A DNA stretch of 64,000 nt, from the NCBI RefSeq assembly GCF_029760955.1, contig NZ_CP121682.1, positions 6,714,501 to 6,778,500 on the forward strand, read 5' to 3'. The notes under the pieces are model-generated. The model was given only the letters and a program-made list of their open reading frames with translations, was not told the origin of the DNA and did not search any database. Positions 7,560 to 13,347 of this stretch are shown piece by piece. The stretch comes from Streptomyces cathayae. GTDB lineage: Bacteria; Actinomycetota; Actinomycetes; Streptomycetales; Streptomycetaceae. The position numbers were made by a program, and so were the translations under genes. Positions within the stretch are counted from its first letter, which is position 1, and each line of letters opens with the position of its first letter.

Positions 7560-8956
7560 TCACCGTTCTGCCCATCGAGACCCCTGGCCTGGGGGACCGC
7601 ACCTACCTCGCCCACGACGGTTCCGTGGCCCTGGTGGTGGACCCCCAGCGCGACTACGACCGCGTCACCGCGCTGGCCGCCGCCGCCGGAGTGCGGATCA
7701 CCCACGTGTTCGAGACGCACATCCACAACGACTACGTCACCGGCGGCCTGGCCCTGGCCCGCGAGGTGGGCGCGCAGTACCTGGTGAACGCCGACGACGA
7801 GGTCTCCTACGAGCGGACCCCGGTGCGCGACGGTCAGGTGATCGAGGTCGGCGACAGCCTGCGGGTGCGGGTGATCCACACCCCGGGGCACACCCACACC
7901 CACCTGTCCTACGCGCTGGAGGCCGCCGGAGAGCAGGTCGCGGTGTTCACCGGCGGCTCCCTGCTGTACGGCACCACGGGACGACCGGACCTGCTGGGCC
8001 CGGACCACACCGACACCCTGGTGCGGGCGCAGTGGCGCTCGGCGCACCGGCTGGCCGCGGAACTGCCGGACGAGACCGCCGTCTACCCGACCCACGGATT
8101 CGGCTCGTTCTGCTCCGCGACCCAGGCCGCCGGACTCTCCAGCACCATCGGCGAGGAGAAGCGGACCAACGCCGCGCTGACCGCCGACGAAGAGGCCTAC
8201 ATCGAGCAGCTCCTGGCGGGCCTGGACGCCTACCCGGCCTACTACGCCCACATGGGCCCGGCCAACTCCGGCGAGGTGGGCAAGCCGGACCTGTCCGCGC
8301 CGTCCGTGGCGGACCCGGCCGAGTTGCGGCGCCGGATCAAGGCCGGCGAGTGGGTGGTGGACCTGCGCGAGCGCACCGCCTTCGCCGCCGGGCACCTGGC
8401 GGGCAGCCTCAACTTCGGCCTGGACGGCCAGTTCGTCACCTACCTGGGCTGGCTGATCCCGTGGGGCACCCCCCTCACCCTGCTCGGCGAGACCGCCGAG
8501 GACGTGGCCGAGGCCCAGCGCGAGCTGGTCCGCATCGGCATCGACCGCCCGGCCGCCATGGCCACCGGCGGCCCCGAGGACTGGACCGGGGGCGAGGCGC
8601 CGGTCTCCTACGAGCGCGCCACCTTCGGTGACCTGAAGGACGTCCTCGGCGGCGACGGCCTCGTCCTGCTGGACGTGCGCCGCAACCAGGAGCGCGCCGA
8701 GGCGCACATCCCGGGCTCGGTGCACATCCCCATCCACGAGGTGCCGGGCCGCCTCGAGGAGATCCCCGCGGGCCGTGTCTGGGTGCACTGCGCCGGCGGC
8801 TACCGCGCCGGCGTCGTCGCCGCCCTGCTCCACGCCCGCGGCCGTGACGTCGTCGCCGTCGACGACAGCTTCGACAACGCCCTCGACCTGGGGCTGTGCT
8901 CCCTCACCCCCGACATCCCCGCCCCCCGCGACAACCGACAGGAGACCAACGCATGA
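7556..8956 (+). CDS. CstB-like MBL-fold persulfide dioxygenase/rhodanese fusion
   Basis: The 466-residue protein has an N-terminal metallo-beta-lactamase domain of ETHE1 type (THIHNDYVTGG, HTPGHTHTHLSY), a middle rhodanese domain without the catalytic Cys (residues about 270-370, LLGET where the Cys loop should be) and a C-terminal rhodanese domain with the active loop VHCAGGYRAG. This MBL/pseudo-rhodanese/rhodanese order is that of Staphylococcus CstB, which oxidises low-molecular-weight persulfide to thiosulfate. The usual TGD metal-ligand position reads FTGGSLLYG here, so the third Fe ligand appears changed. Start and stop both overlap neighbours (ATGA), indicating tight translational coupling. 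Confidence 0.88.
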   Translation: MITVLPIETPGLGDRTYLAHDGSVALVVDPQRDYDRVTALAAAAGVRITHVFETHIHNDYVTGGLALAREVGAQYLVNADDEVSYERTPVRDGQVIEVGDSLRVRVIHTPGHTHTHLSYALEAAGEQVAVFTGGSLLYGTTGRPDLLGPDHTDTLVRAQWRSAHRLAAELPDETAVYPTHGFGSFCSATQAAGLSSTIGEEKRTNAALTADEEAYIEQLLAGLDAYPAYYAHMGPANSGEVGKPDLSAPSVADPAELRRRIKAGEWVVDLRERTAFAAGHLAGSLNFGLDGQFVTYLGWLIPWGTPLTLLGETAEDVAEAQRELVRIGIDRPAAMATGGPEDWTGGEAPVSYERATFGDLKDVLGGDGLVLLDVRRNQERAEAHIPGSVHIPIHEVPGRLEEIPAGRVWVHCAGGYRAGVVAALLHARGRDVVAVDDSFDNALDLGLCSLTPDIPAPRDNRQETNA

Positions 8957-9534
8957 CCACCCCCACCACCCCCCGCAGCCTGACCACCGACGAACTGCGC
9001 ACCCGGCTCGACTCCGCCCGTCCGCCGCGCCTGCTCGACGTCCGTTCCCCCGCCGAGTTCGAGGGCGCGCACATCCCCGGCTCCTACAACGTCCCGCTGG
9101 GCACCCTGCGCGAGCACCGCGAGGAGCTGACGAGGCACCTGGACACCGACGTGGTGCTGGTGTGCCGCTCGGGCCAGCGTGCCGGCCAGGCCGAACGCGC
9201 CCTCGCCGAGGCAGGACTCCCCGGCCTGACGGTCCTGTCGGGCGGCATGACCGCCTGGGAGAAGTCCGGCGCGCCGACCGACTACGGCCAGGAGCGCTGG
9301 GACATGGAGCGCCAGGTCCGCCTGGCCGCCGGCTCCCTGGTGCTGGTCGGCGCCCTCGGCAGCTTCCTCGTCCCCGGCCTTCAGGCGCTGTCCGCGTTCG
9401 TCGGCGGCGGGCTGGCCTTCGCCGCCATCAGCAACACCTGTGCCATGGGGGTGATGCTGTCGAAGATGCCGTGGAACCGCATCCCGTCCTTCGACCCGCG
9501 CAAGGCCGTCGCCCAGCTCGCCGACGGCAGGTGA
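8953..9534 (+). CDS. Rhodanese domain protein with C-terminal DUF2892-type membrane hairpin
   Basis: The 193-residue protein has an N-terminal rhodanese domain (LLDVRSPAEFEGAHIPGS; active loop VCRSGQRAGQ) followed from about residue 118 by two hydrophobic helices (AAGSLVLVGALGSFLVPGL and a second near AFAAISNTCAMGVML). This is the YgaP-like rhodanese plus inner-membrane-anchor layout. It probably presents a sulfurtransferase at the membrane next to the TauE/SafE exporter encoded immediately downstream. The start overlaps the upstream stop by 4 nt. Confidence 0.9.
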   Translation: MTTPTTPRSLTTDELRTRLDSARPPRLLDVRSPAEFEGAHIPGSYNVPLGTLREHREELTRHLDTDVVLVCRSGQRAGQAERALAEAGLPGLTVLSGGMTAWEKSGAPTDYGQERWDMERQVRLAAGSLVLVGALGSFLVPGLQALSAFVGGGLAFAAISNTCAMGVMLSKMPWNRIPSFDPRKAVAQLADGR

Positions 9535-9539
9535 GCGTC

Positions 9540-10400
9540 ATGACGCTGACGATCGTCCTGATCCTCGCGCTGCTGGTCGGCGTCTCCCTCGGGCTGCTCG
9601 GGGGAGGCGGGTCGATCCTGACCGTGCCGCTGCTGGTCTACGTCGCGGGCATGGACGCCAAGGAGGCCATCGCCACCTCCCTGTTCGTCGTCGGCGTCAC
9701 CTCCGCCGTGGGCATGATCAAGCATGCCCGCGACGGACGGGTCCGCTGGCGCACCGGCGTCCTGTTCGGAGCAGCCGGCATGGCCGGTGCCTACACCGGC
9801 GGACTCGTCGGCGGCCACATCCCCGACGTCATCCTGCTGATCGCCTTCGCGGTCATGATGATCGTCACCGCCGCCGCCATGCTCCGGGGCCGCCGGGGTG
9901 TCGACCCCGACCGGGCCCACCGGCAGGTGCCGGTGGGGCGGGTCCTGCTGGACGGCGCGGCCGTCGGCCTGGCCACCGGCCTGGTCGGCGCCGGCGGCGG
10001 CTTCCTCGTCGTCCCCGCCCTGGCCCTGCTGGGCGGCCTGCCCATGCCGGTGGCCATCGGCACCTCACTGCTGGTCATCGCGATGAAGTCCGCCGCGGGC
10101 TTCGCCGGCTACCTGTCGAGCGTCCAGATCGACTGGACCCTGACCCTGGCCGTCACCGGATTCGCGGTCGTCGGCAGTCTGGCCGGAGCCCGGCTGGCCG
10201 GACGCGTCCCCGCCCACGTCCTCTCCCGGCTCTTCGCCTGGTTCGTGCTGGCCATGGGCACCTTCGTCCTGGTCCAGCAGGCTCCCGCCCACATAGCGGT
10301 CCCGGTCCTGGCGGCCATCGCCTCGCTGGGCGCCGGTGCGGGCGTCTGCTACGGCTTCATCGCCCGCTGTCCGCTGCGACGCGCCGTCCACCGGACCTAG
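9540..10400 (+). CDS. TauE/SafE-family sulfite/sulfur-anion exporter
   Basis: The 286-residue polytopic protein contains the duplicated family motif: GLLGGGGSILTVPLL near residue 20 and GLVGAGGGFLVVPAL near residue 150, with about eight membrane helices. TauE/SafE proteins move sulfite, sulfoacetate or related anions out of the cell. In this cluster it would export sulfite or thiosulfate made by the CstB-like enzyme. ATG 9540 is used; a GTG at 9531 overlapping the upstream stop would add three residues. A strong hairpin terminator follows 30 bp downstream. Confidence 0.9.
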   Translation: MTLTIVLILALLVGVSLGLLGGGGSILTVPLLVYVAGMDAKEAIATSLFVVGVTSAVGMIKHARDGRVRWRTGVLFGAAGMAGAYTGGLVGGHIPDVILLIAFAVMMIVTAAAMLRGRRGVDPDRAHRQVPVGRVLLDGAAVGLATGLVGAGGGFLVVPALALLGGLPMPVAIGTSLLVIAMKSAAGFAGYLSSVQIDWTLTLAVTGFAVVGSLAGARLAGRVPAHVLSRLFAWFVLAMGTFVLVQQAPAHIAVPVLAAIASLGAGAGVCYGFIARCPLRRAVHRT

Positions 10401-10430
10401 CAGGTCACCGGACCCAGCGGCCCCTGGCCC

Positions 10431-10471
10431 CGCTGCCCCGGCGCACCGCTCTTCGGTGCGCCGGGGCAGCG
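10431..10471 (+). terminator. Strong GC hairpin terminator after the TauE/SafE gene
   Basis: CGCTGCCCCGGCGCACCG (10431-10448) pairs perfectly with 10454-10471 around a CTCTT loop: an 18-bp stem with no U-tract. It separates the four-gene sulfur operon from the thioredoxin transcript. Confidence 0.85.
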
Positions 10472-10517
10472 GCATGCTGTGCCGTCCGGGGAGTGCCCCG
10501 CCCCGTTCCGGTGTCGT

Positions 10518-10533
10518 ATACCCCGGGGGGTAT
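10518..10533. promoter_or_regulatory. CstR/CsoR-type operator copy 3, upstream of trx-cstR
   Basis: ATACCCCGGGGGGTAT is the most symmetrical copy (ATACCCC/GGGGTAT around GG). It lies 40 bp before the thioredoxin start and so should control thioredoxin plus the repressor gene behind it (autoregulation). Confidence 0.82.
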
Positions 10534-10572
10534 CAAAAGCCACTACTCAGGCGAAACGGAAGGGACCGTCCC

Positions 10573-10941
10573 ATGAGCACCGTCACACTCACCGCCGCGG
10601 ACTTCGAGAACACCGTGTCCGGCAACGACATCGTCCTCGTCGACTTCTGGGCCTCCTGGTGCGGACCGTGCCGGATGTTCGCCCCCGTCTACGAGAAGGC
10701 CTCCGAGGCCCACTCCGACATCGTCTTCGGCAAGGTCGACACCGAGGCCGAGCGGGCCCTGGCCGCCGCGGCGGACATCACCTCGATCCCCACCCTGATG
10801 GCCTTCCGTGAGGGTGTCCTGGTGTTCTCCCGGCCCGGCGCCCTGCCGCCCCAGGCGCTGGACCAGTTGATCACCGCCGTCCGCGGGCTCGACATGGACG
10901 AGGTCCGCGCCTCCCTCGCCACCCGGAGCCCCGGCCGGTGA
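10573..10941 (+). CDS. Thioredoxin
   Basis: The 122-residue protein is a complete thioredoxin fold with the redox motif FWASWCGPCRMF, the cis-Pro segment SIPTLMAF and the closing helix. Thioredoxins reduce protein persulfides and recharge rhodaneses, so its place in this cluster fits removal of sulfane sulfur. It has its own CstR-type operator and follows a terminator, so it starts a second transcript that continues into the repressor gene. The tail after residue 105 (DMDEVRASLATRSPGR) is a short extension. ATG 10573 sits 11-15 nt after GGAAGGG. Confidence 0.93.
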   Translation: MSTVTLTAADFENTVSGNDIVLVDFWASWCGPCRMFAPVYEKASEAHSDIVFGKVDTEAERALAAAADITSIPTLMAFREGVLVFSRPGALPPQALDQLITAVRGLDMDEVRASLATRSPGR

Positions 10942-10960
10942 CCGCTTCCCCGCCGACCAG

Positions 10961-11203
10961 GTGCGGTCGGCCGCCGACCGGCTCAAGCGCGCACAGGGCC
11001 GGCTCGCCGGCGTCGCGCGCATGCTGGAAGAAGGGCGTGACTGTGAGGAGGTCGTCACCCGGCTCGCCGCGGTCAACCGCGCGCTGGACCGGGCCGGTTT
11101 CGCCATCGTCGCCGGCGGCCTCGAGGAGTGCCTGAGCCAGGAGGGCGGCGCCGACGGCCTCGACACCCAGAAGGTGGAGAAGCTCTTCCTGTCCCTCTCG
11201 TGA
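10961..11203 (+). CDS. cstR: CstR-like persulfide-sensing repressor (CsoR/RcnR family)
   Basis: The 80-residue all-helical protein shows the CsoR-family core (LKRAQGRLAGVARMLEEGRDCEEVVTRLAAVNRALDRA is split over helices 1-2). Of the Cu(I) ligands Cys-His-Cys in true CsoR, only the two Cys positions remain (GRDCEE and LEECLS); the His position is non-ligating. That Cys-only pair defines CstR, where persulfides form a di- or trisulfide bridge and release DNA. It starts with GTG 19 bp after the thioredoxin stop with no clear ribosome site, so coupled translation is likely. It presumably binds the five ATACCCC operators around it. Confidence 0.85.
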   Translation: MRSAADRLKRAQGRLAGVARMLEEGRDCEEVVTRLAAVNRALDRAGFAIVAGGLEECLSQEGGADGLDTQKVEKLFLSLS

Positions 11204-11223
11204 CGCCCCGGCCCCGGAGCGGG

Positions 11224-11619
11224 TCAGGTGGCGGACAGGGCGTTCAGAGCGGCGTCCAGGCGGGCGGTGGCGTCGTCGGCGACGGGCTTGAGGGTGTCGA
11301 GGCCGGTGAGGGTGACCATGGTCCCCGGGTCGAGGGCCTGGACGAGCGTGCTGTCGCCGTCGCGGCGGACGACGACGTTGCACGGCAGGAGCAGGCCGAT
11401 GGAGCGGTCGGCCTCCAGGGCCCGGTGAGCGAGCGGCGGGTTGCAGGCGCCGAGGATCAGGTAGTCCTCCATGTCGTGGCCGAGCTTGGCCTTGAGGGTG
11501 GCCCTGACGTCGATCTCGGTGAGGACGCCGAATCCCTGATCCGCCAGTGCCTCGCGGACGGCGGCGACGGCGGCGTCGAAGTCGGAGGTGGCCAGGCGGA
11601 CGGTGCGGTCGTAGGACAC
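11224..11619 (-). CDS. DUF302 domain protein of the sulfur locus
   Basis: The 131-residue protein is a single DUF302 domain: ATSDFDAAVAAVREALADQGFGVLTEIDV, KLGHDMEDYLILGACNPPLAHRAL, then LLLPCNVVVRRDGD. The function of DUF302 is not known; the fold binds small ligands, and the two Cys (GACNPP, LLPCNV) are conserved in many members. GTG 11619 is chosen because AAGGAG lies just upstream; the frame remains open further up, but the operators there argue it is untranslated. It is divergently placed with two CstR-type operators upstream, so it belongs to the same regulon. Confidence 0.85.
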   Translation of the reverse strand: MSYDRTVRLATSDFDAAVAAVREALADQGFGVLTEIDVRATLKAKLGHDMEDYLILGACNPPLAHRALEADRSIGLLLPCNVVVRRDGDSTLVQALDPGTMVTLTGLDTLKPVADDATARLDAALNALSAT

Positions 11620-11658
11620 GGTGAACTGCTCCTTCGGTGCGGAATGCCTGACTCCTTG

Positions 11659-11674
11659 ATACCCCGCTGGGTAC
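11659..11674. promoter_or_regulatory. CstR/CsoR-type operator copy 4, upstream of DUF302 gene
   Basis: ATACCCCGCTGGGTAC, 40 bp upstream of the DUF302 start on the minus strand. This is the least perfect copy. Confidence 0.65.
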
Positions 11675-11720
11675 ACGTCGGGGTGGAGGCGATACCGGGC
11701 AGGTTCCCGATTCCTCATGA

Positions 11721-11736
11721 ATACCCCCCTGGGTAT
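11721..11736. promoter_or_regulatory. CstR/CsoR-type operator copy 5, upstream of DUF302 gene
   Basis: ATACCCCCCTGGGTAT, nearly identical to copy 2, 62 bp upstream of copy 4. Paired sites are also seen before the rhodanese operon. Confidence 0.78.
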
Positions 11737-11842
11737 TTTTGTCCGGGGGAGTGACCTGGATCCGATGCTCTCGGCATCTGCCGGTTCTGGCGCGACATCG
11801 GCTGTGCCGCCGGCGCACTGACAGCCGACAAGGAGGAGGTAT

Positions 11843-12094
11843 TTGACGCAAGGTGCCATCACTCTTCGGGTGCCGGTACCGCACCCGTTACGCCGGGTAT
11901 TGTCCACAGAACCGGCGCTGAGCTGCAGCGATCTGCTCCGCCTCGCCTCGCGCTACGGTCGCTGTCCCGGAGAACCCGCTGTCCAGGGGTGTGGGGAGAA
12001 CGCCTCCACGCGGATTCCGCAGACATTCGGTGTATGGGCTGACGCGAGATCGCGATGTGAGGTCAGTGGTCAACCAGGTACCGGTAGGCGCTAG
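11843..12094 (+). CDS. Uncertain small ORF with a strong ribosome binding site
   Basis: A TTG codon at 11843 lies 6 nt after AAGGAGGAGG, an unusually strong site in an otherwise empty 440-bp gap. The 83-residue product (MTQGAITLRVPVPHPL...) matches no family I know and has no membrane segment. The ribosome site could alternatively be the relic of a deleted gene: another frame across it reads a CRFWRDIGCAAGALTADKEE segment that looks protein-like. It is reported only because of the ribosome site. Confidence 0.2.
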   Translation: MTQGAITLRVPVPHPLRRVLSTEPALSCSDLLRLASRYGRCPGEPAVQGCGENASTRIPQTFGVWADARSRCEVSGQPGTGRR

Positions 12095-12183
12095 CGTGGT
12101 GGGCGCCGACCTGGGTTTCCCATGCCGGATTGTGCTGGTTTTTGGCGTGTTACCGAGAAAGATATGCAGGTCAGGGCCATTTT

Positions 12184-13347
12184 ATGAGATTGCTGCACAC
12201 TTCCGACTGGCACCTCGGCCGGTCGTTCCACCGGGTCGGCATGCTCGGTGCCCAGGCCGATTTCATCGGACACCTGGTGGCGACCGTGCGCGAGTACGCC
12301 GTCGACGCGGTGGTCGTGTCGGGAGACGTGTACGACCGGGCGGTGCCGCCGCTCGCCGCGGTGGAGCTGTTCGACGACGCCCTGCACCGCCTCGCCGGCC
12401 TCGGTGTGCCGACCGTGATGATCTCCGGGAACCACGACTCGGCCCGCCGTCTCGGCGTCGGCGCCGGGCTCATCGGGCGCGCGGGCATCCACCTGCGGAC
12501 CGACCCCGCGGCGAGCGGCACCCCCGTGATGCTGTCCGACGCGCACGGGGAGGTCGCCTTCTACGGGCTGCCCTACCTGGAACCGGCGCTGGTCAAGGAC
12601 GAGTTCGAAGTGGAGAAGGCAGGCCACGAGGCGGTGCTCGCGGCCGCCATGGACCGGGTCCGCGCCGATCTCGCCGCCCGTCCGCGCGGCACCCGGTCCG
12701 TGGTCCTCGCGCATGCCTTCGTCACCGGCGGCGCACCGAGCGACAGTGAGCGGGACATCACCGTCGGCGGGGTCGCCGCCGTGCCCGCCGGAGTGTTCGA
12801 CGGCGTCGACTACGTGGCGCTCGGCCATCTGCACGGCTGCCAGACCCTCACCGAGCGGGTGCGCTACTCCGGCTCGCCGCTGCCGTACTCCTTCTCGGAG
12901 GCGGACCACCGCAAGAGCATGTGGCTCGTCGACCTGGACGCCGACGGAACGGTCACCGCCGAGCGGCTCGACTGCCCGGTGCCGCGTGCCCTCGCCCGGA
13001 TCCGCGGCACCCTGGAGGAGCTGCTCGCCGACCCCGCCCTCGCGCGGCACCGGGAGGCGTGGGTCGAGGCCACGCTCACCGACCCGGTCCGCCCCGCCGA
13101 CCCCATGGCCCGGCTCACCGAACGCTTCCCGCACACCCTGAGCCTGGTCTTCGCACCCGAACGCGCGCCCGACGACCCGTCGGTGTCCTACGCCCGGCGC
13201 CTCGCCGGGCGCGACGACCAGCAGATCGCCGAGGACTTCGTCGCCCATGTGCGCGGCACCGGCCCCGACGAGCACGAGCGGGCCGTCCTGCGGGACACCG
13301 TCGACGCGGTCCGCGCCGCCGAGGCCGTGAACGAGGTGGCGCGATGA
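12184..13347 (+). CDS. sbcD: Exonuclease SbcD subunit
   Basis: The 387-residue protein has all calcineurin-like phosphoesterase motifs of Mre11/SbcD: LLHTSDWHLG, VVVSGDVYDR, MISGNHDS, VVLAHAF and ALGHLHG. With SbcC it forms the Mn2+-dependent nuclease that opens hairpins and protein-blocked DNA ends. ATG 12184 is the start that places the first motif at residue 5. The stop overlaps the sbcC start (ATGA). Confidence 0.96.
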   Translation: MRLLHTSDWHLGRSFHRVGMLGAQADFIGHLVATVREYAVDAVVVSGDVYDRAVPPLAAVELFDDALHRLAGLGVPTVMISGNHDSARRLGVGAGLIGRAGIHLRTDPAASGTPVMLSDAHGEVAFYGLPYLEPALVKDEFEVEKAGHEAVLAAAMDRVRADLAARPRGTRSVVLAHAFVTGGAPSDSERDITVGGVAAVPAGVFDGVDYVALGHLHGCQTLTERVRYSGSPLPYSFSEADHRKSMWLVDLDADGTVTAERLDCPVPRALARIRGTLEELLADPALARHREAWVEATLTDPVRPADPMARLTERFPHTLSLVFAPERAPDDPSVSYARRLAGRDDQQIAEDFVAHVRGTGPDEHERAVLRDTVDAVRAAEAVNEVAR

